Assembly (NCBI GenBank): GCA_036927565.1
Contig: JAYESD010000001.1
Coordinates: 265,495,560 to 265,559,559 of the forward strand
Length of the DNA: 64,000 nucleotides
Direction: 5' to 3'
Source of the DNA: Tuctoria greenei
Lineage: Eukaryota > Streptophyta > Magnoliopsida > Poales > Poaceae
Positions 23,740 through 33,699 of this stretch are shown here, piece after piece (within the stretch, counting starts at the first letter, position 1; every line of letters begins with the position of its first letter). The translations under genes were made by a program, and so were the position numbers. Below the pieces are notes generated by a model. The model worked only from the letters and a program-made list of their open reading frames with translations. It had not been told where the DNA came from and ran no database searches.

Positions 23740-25600
23740 CTAGTCCTCGTCCTCATCACTATCGCCGTCGCGGGAGTCGCTCTCCGTGGCCTCCGGGTCC
23801 TCGACGTCTTCCTCATGATCGTCGTCGTCGTCGTCGTCGTCGGAGCCCGGTGCGGAGGTACCCTCCGTCTCACCCAAGAGTGCCAACTCCTCGGGGGTGA
23901 GAAGGGGGTATGGAGTGAGCTCGTCGTCGGAGGCCTCAGGGCTCATTGGAATCTCCATCTTGTCACAGAGCTTCCTCACGTATCGCTCAGTCCGCTGAGC
24001 TCGCACCTCGGCTTTGCGGCACAAGGTGAAGATGGACCGAAGAAACTTGAGGACTCCGCTGCTAGAGGAGCCACCGGGGGAGTGAGAGGCACGACGAGAG
24101 GCTCCACCACGAGGTTCCTTTGGCTGAGAGGGAGGATCCGCGTTCTTCCAGCGCGGAGGAGTCGGGACAGCAGGTGGCATCTGGGGTCGAAGAGGCTGGT
24201 GAGTGGTGTCCTTCACAAACACAAGCCCGGACACCTTCTCGATCAGACACATAATGTATGGGTCATAGCCACAGGCACGGTTGGGTGTGTGTGAGATGTT
24301 GTAGATATCATCAAAGATTTAATCTACAAGGTTGAACATCTCATGTCCATCAATGAGAGCCAACAGGTGCCTGAGGTGACCCTGGATGATCCCTGCATCC
24401 CCTTCTTTGGGAGCCACTGTCCTCCTGAGAATCCTGTTAAGAATGCTGTAGAATGGGAGGATGTTCCTGGCCAATCCAGCTTCACACTGGACACGAGGAG
24501 GGTACATATAGCTCATGTCATCCCTATCCATGGCCTTGAGATTGGAGATAATGATCTCATGGTCCAGGTGACTCTCCAGACCAAGAGCCTGAGCAAACAC
24601 CTCAAAGGTGGCATAGTACTGCTCACCGTTGGTCATCCAAGTGATGGCTCGGTCACCACGAGAATGGAAGTGAACTATGGTATAGAACTGTACTATGACC
24701 TCCTCATTCCAGTCATACTTGAATCCAAGAATGTCCTTGATTCCGTGGCGCTCAGCTGCCTCGATCACTGCGTCAAACGCCTCGTGTTTCTTCTTGGCCA
24801 TATAGGTCCAGTCCACCCATTGATCCTGGATCACTGGCTTCTTCATGGCCTGGTAGACTGTGCGATAGTAATCGCAATGGAAGTCACACCAGAACCGAGG
24901 GTCGGCGGTGGACCTCTCATACCTATAGACATTCTCATCTCTGAGCCTCCTTGCCTTCTCAGCTCCTTTTCCCTTGAATGTGTTTGCTGAGAGATTGGGC
25001 CGACGGTTTGGGTTGCATGCTGGACTGTGCATCACAAGAGGGTCAACAGCCTGAGCCTTCCCTTTTTCACAAATCATAACTCCTCCGGGTGCCTTCTTGG
25101 CTGGCACCTTGACGGAGGGCTTCTTTTCTTCGGCTCGACTGGAGCCGGAGCCTTTCCTTTCTTAGGGTCACGCTCGACCCCTGGCTCTTCTTCCCTTTGG
25201 GCTTGCTCCTTGCCCTTTGTCTTCTCGCCAACAGTGACGAGTTTCTTCCTTTTAGGGGCATTGGACTCAGCGGCCCTGGAGTTGTGAGCCTCCCTGTCTT
25301 GCCTTTTCTTCCTCCTTAGCTCATTTAGGGATTCTACAGTTGCTCGTGCCAAGGCTTCTTCTTCATTGTAGATGGTGGCAGCTACTTTGGAGGCTTCGAG
25401 GGCCTTCAGCTGCCTTTCTTCTTTTTCCTTCTGCACCTTAATGAGGGCAACCTTCGTCCTTGCTTCGACGATCTGAGCCTTGGTGCGCCCTCCCGGGGCA
25501 CTTCAGCACCTCTCTCCTCGGTGCGGCCCCGATAGGTCTCAGGGCGTTCTTCCTCGCCTGCGGGGTTGAGACGAGAAGGGGAACGCTCCGAGTTCGACAT
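23740..25600 (-). pseudogene. Copia-2 env-like third ORF (putative plant transposon protein), lightly broken
   Basis: Same strand as gag-pol and downstream of it. ATG at 25600 (MSNSERSPSR). It reads through a charged N-terminal coiled coil (KVQKEKEERQLKALEASK), shifts frame near 25480 and again near 25120, then a central domain (25107-24319) with DPRFWCDFHCDYYRTVYQAM, FYTIVHFHSRGDRAITWM and QALGLESHLDHE, an in-frame TAA at 24319-24321, and a tail ending in an acidic run (eight Asp, then DGDSDEDED). The central part resembles the 'putative plant transposon protein' domain found in third ORFs of Sireviruses. I see no signal peptide or membrane segment, so 'env' is a positional name only. About 620 codons if the lesions are ignored. 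Confidence 0.7.
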
Positions 25601-25703
25601 GCTGTGGAAGGTACATAGAAAGGAAGGTATGAGTCCAAGGAGAAAGAAGCATTGCGGAAGAAGTCTCGAGAGAAGACTAAGACTAGGGTTTGCTCTGTGC
25701 AAC

Positions 25704-25735
25704 CGGACTTGTCCGCCAGGGGCCGGACTAGTCCG
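25704..25735. repeat. Palindrome pair upstream of the env-like ORF
   Basis: CGGACTTGTCCG (25704-25715) and CGGACTAGTCCG (25724-25735), followed on the plus strand by GGTTGCGCAGGA. The pair at 38328-38360 in a gypsy LTR has the same spacing pattern and is followed by CATTGCGCAGGA. Confidence 0.85.
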
Positions 25736-26139
25736 GGTTGCGCAGGATAAACCCTAACCCTAATCGATTCATTGAAAAATCTTCAAATCAGCACGCAATA
25801 CTCCTAGGCTGTGATCACAAGGATATATGGAGCAATATCTATGAAGGTGTTCCTATCAAAAACCTCAAGAATCAAAAATGGGGAAAGTTTTTGAAAAAGC
25901 AGGAATACCTTCTCAAATCCGCGAGAATCGACGAAATCGACGATGGATTGCGAAGGTGAAGCGCGGGGAAACGATCCCTCACTCCCAAAGACTCCAATGC
26001 ACGGATTGGAATCGAGATTTGGTGGTTGGAGCGAAAAATCGCCGAAGAGGGCGGTTTCTAGCGCGCGTGAGGGAGAGAAGCGGGAGTGAGAGGGAGAGGA
26101 AGGGTTTTGGCCGCCCCTGGGGTTTAAGTCCCCAAGGGA

Positions 26140-26239
26140 CGGACTAGTCCGGTGGCAAGGGCAGACTAGTCCGGTCTGCAGACCAGCCGCGGACTAGTCT
26201 GGACCCGGACTTGTCCGTCCACAGGGGCGGACTAGTCCG
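26140..26239. repeat. Palindrome array of five in Copia-2 spacer
   Basis: Copies at 26140-26151, 26162-26173 (CAGACTAGTCCG), 26190-26201 (CGGACTAGTCTG), 26206-26217 (CGGACTTGTCCG) and 26228-26239. It lies between pol and the env-like ORF, outside the LTRs. Confidence 0.85.
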
Positions 26240-26450
26240 GTCTGACTCGGCTGAAAGGCGATGTTTTTGAGTTGCACACACACTATTGGTCCTTATGGAT
26301 AACAAGCAACACAAACATGATTATTGAAGATAAATATGACAAAAACATGATCAATTTCCAAGAAAAAGTTTTCTCAAACAGATTTTGAAGAGAAATCATG
26401 ATAGAGAAGAGTTTTTCGAAATATAGCTCAAAAAATGTGAGGAATGTGGT

Positions 26451-29400
26451 TTAAGCCACATTCCTAGAATCCAAAATGTTGAGCTCACTTCTTAGCTCAC
26501 AGAAACGCTTCTCATCAAGAGGATTGGTGAAAATATCCGCGAGTTGATGTTCCGTCCTCACATGAGAAATCACAATATCTCCCTTCATTGAGTGATCTCT
26601 CAAGAAGTGATGTCGTATGTCTATGTGCTTGGTCCTAGAGTGCTCCACCGGATTATGGGCTATCTTTATGGCACTCTCGTTGTCACACAAGAGTGGAATG
26701 TTGCGCAAGTTAATCCCATAATCCCTAAGGGTTTGTCGCATCCAAAGAAGTTGTGCACAACAACTTCTGGCAGCAACATATTCCGCTTCGGCAGTGGAGA
26801 GAGCAATAGAGTTTTGCTTCTTGGAGGACCAATACACTAGAGATCGACCCAAGAATTGGCATGTAACCGATGTGCTCTTCCTATCAACTTTGCACCCCGC
26901 ATAGTCCGCATCGAAATATCCAATGAGGTTAAACTTAGATCCTTTGGGGTACCAAAGTCCTAAGGAAGGTGTGTGTACTAGATATCTCAAGATCCTTTTA
27001 ACGGCAGTCAAATGACAAGCCTTAGGTGCCACTTGAAAGCGTGCACACATACACACACTTAGCATGATATCGGGCCTAGATGCACAAAGATAGAGAAGTG
27101 AACCAATCATAGACCTATATAACTTTTGATCCACACTTGGACCATCCTCATTTAGGTCTAGGTGTCCATTTGTCCCCATAGGGGTTTTGATGGGTTTTGC
27201 CTTATCCATGTCAAACTTCCTTAGAATATCTTGTGTATACTTAGTTTGACTTATGAACGTCCCTTCTTTGAGTTGTTTTACTTGAAATCCTAGAAAGAAC
27301 TTCAACTCACCCATCATGGACATTTCAAACCTCTCCGTCATTATCTTGGAGAACTCATCACAAAACATTTTTTTTGTGGAACCAAATATGATGTCATCCA
27401 CATATATTTGGCACACAAAAAGATCTCCGTTGAAGTGCTTTGTGAAAAGGGTATAGTCCGCTTTGCCTATCCTAAAACCATTTTCAACTAGAAAGTCTCT
27501 TAGGCACTCATACCAAGCTCTAGGAGCTTGCTTGAGGCCATAAAGAGCCTTTCGCAATTTGTAAACATGGTTAGGATAGTCTTGGTCTTCAAACCCTGGA
27601 GGTTGCTCTACATAAACTTCTTCCTTGATTGGGCCATTAAGGAATGCACTCTTAACATCCATTTGGTAGAGCTTGAAGTCATGATGAGTAGCAAAAGCTA
27701 GTAATATCCGAATTGACTCAAGCCTAGCTACGGGGGCAAATGTCTCATCAAAATCCAATCCTTCAACTTGTGAGTACCCTTTTGCCACAAGTCGTGCCTT
27801 GTTCCTAGTTACCACGCCATGCTCATCTTGTTTGTTGCGGAACACCCACTTGGTTCCAACAACATTAGCTTGTGGGCGCTTGACAAGCTCCCAAACCTTG
27901 TTCCTTTCAAAGTTATTGAGCTCCTCTTGCATGGCAACTACCCAATCCGGATCTCTTAAGGCATCTTCAACCTTATGGGGTTCCAAGTATGAGACAAAGG
28001 AGAAATGCTCACAAAAGTTTGCAACACGTGAACGTGTTGTTACTCCTCTTGTGATATCTCCTAGAATGTTGTCAACAGGATGATCCCGTTGAACACTTTG
28101 ATGAACAGGAGGATGCGGAGGTTGAGCTCTTGAATCACTTGCTTCATCTTCTTCACTTTGGTCTCCCCCTTGATCCATGCCTCCCCCTTGATCTTCATTC
28201 CCATTATCATTTTGGGGAGCATCTAGTGGATCTCCAACTTGTCCAATGGGGGTTTGACCTACTTCATAATGATGATGGTCACTTGGGCTTTGGGATGGTT
28301 CTTGTGGGCGAACATCTCCAAGTGCCATTGTCCTTAGAGCTTCTAGTGGAGGTTCCTCTTTATCAATGGCATGTTGATCAACTTGCTCCACTTGAGAGCC
28401 ATTGGTTTCATCAAACACCACGTCACGTGCTATTTCAACAATTCCGGAGGATTTGTTGAACACACGGTACGCATGTGTGTTTGAGTCATATCCAAGCAAG
28501 AAACCCTCATCGGACTTTGAAGTAAACTTCGAAGTCCTAGGCTTCTTCTTGAGGATATAACACTTGCTACCAAAGACACAAAAGTAAGAAACATTGGGCT
28601 TCTTACCAATGAGAAGCTCATAAGGAGTCTTCTTGAGGAGGCGATGAAGGTACAATCGGTTTACAGCGTGGCAAGCGGTGTTAACCGCTTCCGCCCAAAA
28701 CCGGTCCAATGTTTTGTACTCATCTAGCATTGTCCTTGACATCTCAATAAGTGTCCTATTCTTTCTTTCGGCAATTCCATTTTGTTGAGGAGAATAGGGA
28801 GCGGAAAACTCATGCTTGATGCCCTCCTCATCTAGGAACTCTTCTACTTGCATGTTCTTGAATTCGGTGTCATTGTCACTCCTTATAGCCTTTATCATTA
28901 AGTTGAACTCATTTTGAGCTCTCCTTAGGAATTTCTTGAGGACACCGGGGGTTTCACTCTTATCATGCAAGAAGAACACCCAAGTATATCTAGAGAAGTC
29001 ATCAACGATGACTAGACCATACTTGTTGCCACCGATGCTAATGTAAGCAATGGGGCCAAAAAGATCCATATGGAGTAACTCCAAAGGTCTAGTTGTCGTC
29101 ATGACATTCTTAGAGGGGTGTTGAGCTCCTACTTGCTTTCCCGCTTGGCATGCACTACATGGCCTATCCTTTTCAAATACCACATCCTTTAGGCCACGAA
29201 CGTGCTCTCCTTTAAGGAGCTTTTGAAGGTTCCTCATTCCAACATGGGCTAGCCTTCTATGCCAAAGCCATCCCATGTTGGCTTTCGCCATTAAGCATGT
29301 GTCAAGTTGAGCCTTATCCGTGGTAAAGTCCACAAGATAGAGCTTTCCCTTGAGCACTCCCTTAAAGGCTATCGAGTCATTACCCTCTCTAAGAACGTTC

Positions 29401-29687
29401 ACACCCTCACAAGAAAAAACACATTTATATCCTCTATCACACAGCTGTGATATGGATAGGAGATTATAGTCTAGGGAATCAACATGCAAAACATTAGATA
29501 AAGTATGCGAAGAGGAGATAGCAATTTTATCGGAGCCAAGGATTTTCCCTTGGCTATTATCCCCAAAGAAGATTCCTTCACTTGGGTCCTTGTTCTCCTC
29601 ATACTCTATGAACATGCTCCTCTCTCCGGTCATGTGGTTGGTACATCCACTATCCAACACCCATTTCGATCCGCCAGAGGAGTAAGC
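26451..29687 (-). CDS. Copia-2 pol (protease, integrase, RT, RNase H), intact frame
   Basis: About 1,075 codons open, in the same frame as gag and separated from it by one TAG. Numbered from the Met at 29660: protease DSG at 3-6 (LDSGCTNHMTG); integrase zinc residues H134, H139, C168, C171; core D199 (HMDLFG), D262 (RSDNDTEF), E298 (NGIAERKN); an acidic linker to about 530; RT with DFDETFAPVARL near 637 and YVDD at 753-756; RNase H with DADYAGC and STAEAEYVAA near the C-terminus. All catalytic residues I can identify are present. Order protease-integrase-RT-RNase H defines Ty1/copia. It would act as part of a gag-pol polyprotein in the virus-like particle. Confidence 0.93.
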   Translation of the reverse strand, partial: AYSSGGSKWVLDSGCTNHMTGERSMFIEYEENKDPSEGIFFGDNSQGKILGSDKIAISSSHTLSNVLHVDSLDYNLLSISQLCDRGYKCVFSCEGVNVLREGNDSIAFKGVLKGKLYLVDFTTDKAQLDTCLMAKANMGWLWHRRLAHVGMRNLQKLLKGEHVRGLKDVVFEKDRPCSACQAGKQVGAQHPSKNVMTTTRPLELLHMDLFGPIAYISIGGNKYGLVIVDDFSRYTWVFFLHDKSETPGVLKKFLRRAQNEFNLMIKAIRSDNDTEFKNMQVEEFLDEEGIKHEFSAPYSPQQNGIAERKNRTLIEMSRTMLDEYKTLDRFWAEAVNTACHAVNRLYLHRLLKKTPYELLIGKKPNVSYFCVFGSKCYILKKKPRTSKFTSKSDEGFLLGYDSNTHAYRVFNKSSGIVEIARDVVFDETNGSQVEQVDQHAIDKEEPPLEALRTMALGDVRPQEPSQSPSDHHHYEVGQTPIGQVGDPLDAPQNDNGNEDQGGGMDQGGDQSEEDEASDSRAQPPHPPVHQSVQRDHPVDNILGDITRGVTTRSRVANFCEHFSFVSYLEPHKVEDALRDPDWVVAMQEELNNFERNKVWELVKRPQANVVGTKWVFRNKQDEHGVVTRNKARLVAKGYSQVEGLDFDETFAPVARLESIRILLAFATHHDFKLYQMDVKSAFLNGPIKEEVYVEQPPGFEDQDYPNHVYKLRKALYGLKQAPRAWYECLRDFLVENGFRIGKADYTLFTKHFNGDLFVCQIYVDDIIFGSTKKMFCDEFSKIMTERFEMSMMGELKFFLGFQVKQLKEGTFISQTKYTQDILRKFDMDKAKPIKTPMGTNGHLDLNEDGPSVDQKLYRSMIGSLLYLCASRPDIMLSVCMCARFQVAPKACHLTAVKRILRYLVHTPSLGLWYPKGSKFNLIGYFDADYAGCKVDRKSTSVTCQFLGRSLVYWSSKKQNSIALSTAEAEYVAARSCCAQLLWMRQTLRDYGINLRNIPLLCDNESAIKIAHNPVEHSRTKHIDIRHHFLRDHSMKGDIVISHVRTEHQLADIFTNPLDEKRFCELRSELNILDSRNVA

Positions 29688-31985
29688 CTACAAAACAAAT
29701 TTACGCCTTCCTTTTAGGTACCCAAGCGGAGTTGGGTCCTTTACGTTAGTGCTTAGGCATTTGGGCACCCACACGCAAGGCTTGGGGCTCTTGCGGAGTG
29801 GCCCAACATATCTAGCAAACACCTTGCCATATTTGTTCCTCATAAGCACATAAGATGCATCAAAATCATGGAATAGAGGATGCGGTTCAGATTTAGGCAT
29901 TTTGTTGCTAGAGGTTGAGTTCTTTTCAATTTTAGTTGTGGATGAACTCCCCTTAACAAAGACAATCATGTCTTTGCCATACTTAGAGGTTTTGGCGTTG
30001 TGCCTTCCACCTCTAGTATAGCCAAGACCATCCTTGACATGGGGAGGTATTGTGTTGGTGTATGCACTTCGTGCATACGCCACCTTCTCCTTGTCAAAGA
30101 TGGCACCCTTAGGTGCTTGCTTGCCTTGCGCTAAGTTGAGTTCATCCTTAAGCTTAAGGATTAAGTTAGAGCACTTGCAAGGCGGGGTTGCATTGGACGA
30201 GGCCTTTGAGGAGGTTGAGCTCTTAGAGGAAGAGGCTACATTGTTCTTGAGATACTCAACTTGAGTCTCAAGGATCTTGTTAACTTTTGACAAGTTCCCA
30301 AGTTCGTCCTTGAGCTCAATTGTTTTCTCCTCAAGACTTGAACACGTTTTCTTACTTAGAACAAGTTCTTGTTCCAATGCCTTGCTCTTCTCTCTTTCAA
30401 GCTCAAGGAGCTCGTTGAGCTCTTGACATCTCCCCTTTTCAAGGATGAGCATGTCCTCTTGTCTGTTAATGAGATCCTCCTTCTCAAAGATCTCATCCAT
30501 AAGCAACTTCATCCTACGCAGGGTGCTTTTGCTTATGTCCTTAAACATATGCTCATTCTCACTAGCGCTATCAAATTCATCATGAGAGGAAATGGAGGAG
30601 GAGGAGTGAGATGTTACCTTTCTCCTTCCCTCCTTTGCCATAAGGCAAATTGGTTTGTAGTCGTTGTTGAGGTTTGGGAAGAGCTTGCTTCCCTTGGAGC
30701 TCCTCCCGATGGCTATAGTAGCCATCTTCTCCTCTTCTTCTTCGGAGGAGGACTCATCGTTAAAGTCCCACTCCTTGCCCAAGTGAGCTTGTCCGGAGGG
30801 CCTCTTCTTCCTGAAGAATTTCTTCTCTTGAGGCTTGCCCTCCTTCTTCTTCTTCACTTCTTCATGGGGGCAATCAGCGATGAAGTGGCCGTACTCGCCA
30901 CAATTGTAGCAAGCCCTTTTTGATTTGGGCCTTGCTCTTTCCTTCCCTTTGCCCTCATGGTTGTATACACCTTTCTTCCTCCTCATCATCCTCTTGAATT
31001 TGTTAATGAAGAAGGCCTCTTCCTCATCGGTGTCGAGGCTCTCCTCATCGCTTTCCTCTTGCTCCTTCGAAGAGGGTGTTGCCTTAAGTGCAACATTCTT
31101 CATCTTGGAGGTGGTGAACTTTTGAAGGTCGTTGTAGAAGAGCGCCTCCTTCTCCATGATCTCGTGGTTGATGATCCTACCAAGGACCTCCTCCGGAGTC
31201 ATTTTAGCGAACCCCGGGCTTTCTCGAATCATGGAGCAAAGAGCGACGTTCCTAGGCATGAATGCCCAGATCATCCTCTTCACAACCTCATGGTCGGTCC
31301 ACTTGGTGCAGCCATATGATCGGCTTTTGTTGATGAGAATCTTCAATCGGTTGTACATGTCTTGGGGGGATTCACCATCCAAGATGGTGAACCTCCCAAG
31401 CTCTCCTTCGATGAGCTCGATCTTGGCCTCCTTGACCACCCGATTTCCCTCATGCGCCGTCTTGAGGGTGTCCCATATGTCTTTGGCCACCTCAAGACCA
31501 TCGACGCGGTTGAACTCATCTCTTGAGAGAGATGAGATGATCACACCCGCAGCTTGAGCGTTGCGGTGGATGAGGATGGCTTGTTCTTGCGTGATGTTGT
31601 CCTCATCCTTCGGGATCTCCACCCCGGTCATGACAATTTGCCACAATGCCGGATTGAGTGACACGAGGTGGATCTTCATGTTGTGTTTCCACATCCCGTA
31701 GTCGGTTCCATCGAATTGAGGAGGTTTCCCCAATGGGATGGAGAGGTAGTGGTTGTTGGCGGCAAGGCGTTCATAGTTGAACCCTTGTCGATTGTAGTTG
31801 ACCCCGCCGCCACCACTTGATGAGCTTGACGGCTCAACCACGGCAATATTCAACTTCTCCTGGAGCTTCGCCTTGAGTTGGCGAGTCTCCTCATCATCCG
31901 TTGGCTTGTCTTGATAAGCCATTGTCTCCTCACGTGTCGGTTGAGAATCACTGGTCAACACCTCTTCAAACACCACTCCGGCCAT
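29688..31985 (-). CDS. Copia-2 gag (UBN2 type, zinc knuckle, coiled coil)
   Basis: 765 residues from ATG at 31985, 49 bp inside the right LTR. A copia gag core of about residues 85-300 (QFDGTDYGMWKHNMKIHL, AKDIWDTLKTAHEG, KMTPEEVLGRI) is followed by an acidic patch, the zinc knuckle CYNCGEYGHFIADC (359-372), and a long coiled coil (about 490-600, Leu/Glu/Lys heptads). It ends with TAG at 29688-29690; nine more sense codons link it to the pol Met. A second in-frame Met (MAYQDKP, residue 22) could be the true start. Assembles the particle and packages RNA. Confidence 0.92.
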   Translation of the reverse strand: MAGVVFEEVLTSDSQPTREETMAYQDKPTDDEETRQLKAKLQEKLNIAVVEPSSSSSGGGGVNYNRQGFNYERLAANNHYLSIPLGKPPQFDGTDYGMWKHNMKIHLVSLNPALWQIVMTGVEIPKDEDNITQEQAILIHRNAQAAGVIISSLSRDEFNRVDGLEVAKDIWDTLKTAHEGNRVVKEAKIELIEGELGRFTILDGESPQDMYNRLKILINKSRSYGCTKWTDHEVVKRMIWAFMPRNVALCSMIRESPGFAKMTPEEVLGRIINHEIMEKEALFYNDLQKFTTSKMKNVALKATPSSKEQEESDEESLDTDEEEAFFINKFKRMMRRKKGVYNHEGKGKERARPKSKRACYNCGEYGHFIADCPHEEVKKKKEGKPQEKKFFRKKRPSGQAHLGKEWDFNDESSSEEEEEKMATIAIGRSSKGSKLFPNLNNDYKPICLMAKEGRRKVTSHSSSSISSHDEFDSASENEHMFKDISKSTLRRMKLLMDEIFEKEDLINRQEDMLILEKGRCQELNELLELEREKSKALEQELVLSKKTCSSLEEKTIELKDELGNLSKVNKILETQVEYLKNNVASSSKSSTSSKASSNATPPCKCSNLILKLKDELNLAQGKQAPKGAIFDKEKVAYARSAYTNTIPPHVKDGLGYTRGGRHNAKTSKYGKDMIVFVKGSSSTTKIEKNSTSSNKMPKSEPHPLFHDFDASYVLMRNKYGKVFARYVGPLRKSPKPCVWVPKCLSTNVKDPTPLGYLKGRRKFVL

Positions 31986-32020
31986 CTCTCCGAGTTGTTA
32001 GACTCTTGTGGAGAGTCCCA

Positions 32021-32033
32021 CTCTGATACCAAT
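32021..32033 (-). other. Copia-2 primer-binding site
   Basis: On the minus strand ATTGGTATCAGAG directly follows the 5' LTR, matching the site for initiator tRNA-Met. Confidence 0.9.
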
Positions 32034-32111
32034 TGAAAGTTGCCTAGAGGGGGGTGAATAGGCTAATCGACCTACAAATGACTTAATAAAACGAGATTAA
32101 ATCACAGGGGG

Positions 32112-32143
32112 CGGACTAGTCCGGTCTGGGGCGGACTAGTCCG
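32112..32143. repeat. Downstream palindrome pair in Copia-2 5' LTR
   Basis: Exact CGGACTAGTCCG at 32112-32123 and 32132-32143, about 660 bp downstream of the TATA box on the minus strand. Confidence 0.85.
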
Positions 32144-32802
32144 GTCAGCCTGCGTGAAGAACCCTAAAAAGTGTTTCTAGCAAGTTTTAAGGGGATTTTC
32201 TTGAGGCTACAAGTGAGGATATGTTTATACCAAGTTTAGAAACTACCAACACAAGAGTAAGTCAAGTTTCAACTAGGTTATAGCAAAGTGAAGCACACGA
32301 CAAGACTAGCAGCCCTAGAATGAAGTATGCAATAAACAAAAATGCAAAGAACACGGAGACACAAGGATTTTATCCCGAGGTTCGATTCCACACAAGAATC
32401 TACGTCCCCGTTGAGGAGTCCACAAAGGACCGGGTTCACCAACCCTTCCCTCACCAAGTTTACCGCACGGGCCTAACTTGGTTCTCCACTATCTCAAAGT
32501 GCGAATACAAGATTCGTTGGGGCTTCTCACAATCTGAGGCTCCCACACCACAAAGACGATCAACAACGCAAAACACACTCAACACACAGCTCAAAAAGAC
32601 TCAATGAGTGCAAGAGATCAAACCGGGAGCACAAGCGCGATGTTCTTCCTCTTCTCCACCTCACTAAACCCTAATCCACTCAAGAATTAGTTTTAGAGGG
32701 AAAGTTGGCAAGAAAGAGGCTTAAGAGTGCTCCAAGTTGGCTGTGGCGGCGCTAGGGTTCGAGAGTATTCAAGAGCCTGTTCAAAAGAACCCAGGGGACC
32801 TG

Positions 32803-32810
32803 TATTTATA
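32803..32810 (-). promoter_or_regulatory. Copia-2 LTR TATA box
   Basis: TATAAATA on the minus strand in CTCTATAAATACAGG, about 40 bp downstream of the last U3 palindrome. Conserved in the other LTR (22393-22400). Confidence 0.7.
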
Positions 32811-32848
32811 GAGGTCCCAAGCCCATACTGCTGACTTCAGCAAAAGGG

Positions 32849-33379
32849 CGGACTAGTCCGGCCTCAGGCCCGGACTAGTCCGGCCTAGGGGACCACTGAC
32901 CCCTTTGACAACTGTCGCACTGCGCGGCAATCGTCACGCTACCCGCCAAACTTCAAATTCAAACGGTAACTTCGACAACGGACTAGTCCGGCCCTTACCG
33001 GACTAGTCCGATCTCACACAAAACCTTTTGTTCCGTGTGAAAACAGACTAGTCTGGAGACCACGGACTAGTCCGGCCCCAAGGGCGGACTAGTCCGGCCT
33101 ACCCAGACTTAGTCGCAAAACCTCTCTGCACTCGGCACCACAGACTAGCCTGGCCCACGGACGGACTAGTCTGATCTCACACAGGACCTTTTGGTCCGCC
33201 CCAAAACGGACAAGTCCGCTCTCTAGGACTTAGTCCCGAAACTCCACTTCAAGGGGTACCCCGGACTAGTCCGGTCCACTACGGACTAGTCCGAAGTCAC
33301 TCAGGACCTTCTGGTCCGCGTGAAAACGGACTAGTCTGGCCAAGAGCGGACTAGTCCGGCCCTAAGGCGGACTAGTCCG
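32849..33379. repeat. U3 palindrome array in Copia-2 5' LTR
   Basis: About 15 CGGACTAGTCCG-type palindromes matching those at 22439-22969. A few have lost symmetry in one LTR only (for example CAGACTAGCCTG near 33142), so some are decaying independently. Confidence 0.85.
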
Positions 33380-33699
33380 ACCATTCCTGCCAGACTACTC
33401 TAACTTCAACTTCAAATAGGATTTCTACCTCAACCACTACTCTTGAGCTCCTACTTTGATCTCTTTGCACTTTACGCACACACCCTCCTATTTCTACGGC
33501 TAGTCTAACTCAACACGCTAGAAACCCTAGTTTCTACGCTTCGAGTTGACTCCGTTTGCATCCTTTTCCTTTTTGAGGGTTTGCGTCTCTGATTGAGTCC
33601 ATCCACACCTGTGCTAAGATCACATGAGCTCATTACCGACTTAATTGTCGTCATCAATCATCCAAAACCCACGGGGAACCTAGATGCACTTTCAGTAAG

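Larger units (their letters stand above)
25601..26450 (-). promoter_or_regulatory. Copia-2 spacer upstream of env-like ORF: candidate internal promoter
   Basis: Not coding. Read on the minus strand it holds five palindromes of the CGGACTAGTCCG family (26239 down to 26140), then a TATA-like CTTAAACC about 13 bp further (26121-26128), then about 500 nt of leader with a palindrome pair at 25735-25704, then the ORF start at 25600. This copies the order of elements in the LTR promoter. The promoter role is inferred. Confidence 0.5.
21621..33694 (-). mobile_element. Copia-2: Sirevirus-type Ty1/copia retrotransposon with env-like ORF
   Basis: Complete element on the minus strand, 12,074 bp, with LTRs at 21621-23280 and 32034-33694, flanked by the perfect duplication GTAAG (21616-21620 and 33695-33699). 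The primer-binding site adjoins the right LTR and the polypurine tract adjoins the left LTR, fixing the orientation. It encodes gag-pol in one frame with a single TAG, and an additional downstream ORF. Palindrome-rich LTRs, a long coiled-coil gag and a third ORF are features of Sireviruses such as maize Opie and Ji. It is the younger insertion, lying inside Copia-1. Confidence 0.95.
32034..33694 (-). repeat. Copia-2 5' LTR (1661 bp)
   Basis: Ends as for the 3' LTR. Minus-strand TATA box TATAAATA at 32803-32810. The right boundary is followed by the GTAAG duplication (33695-33699). Confidence 0.95.

Noticed and set aside
23740..25600. True viral envelope protein in Copia-2
   Set aside because: No signal peptide, no membrane span and an acidic tail; 'env-like' describes position only.
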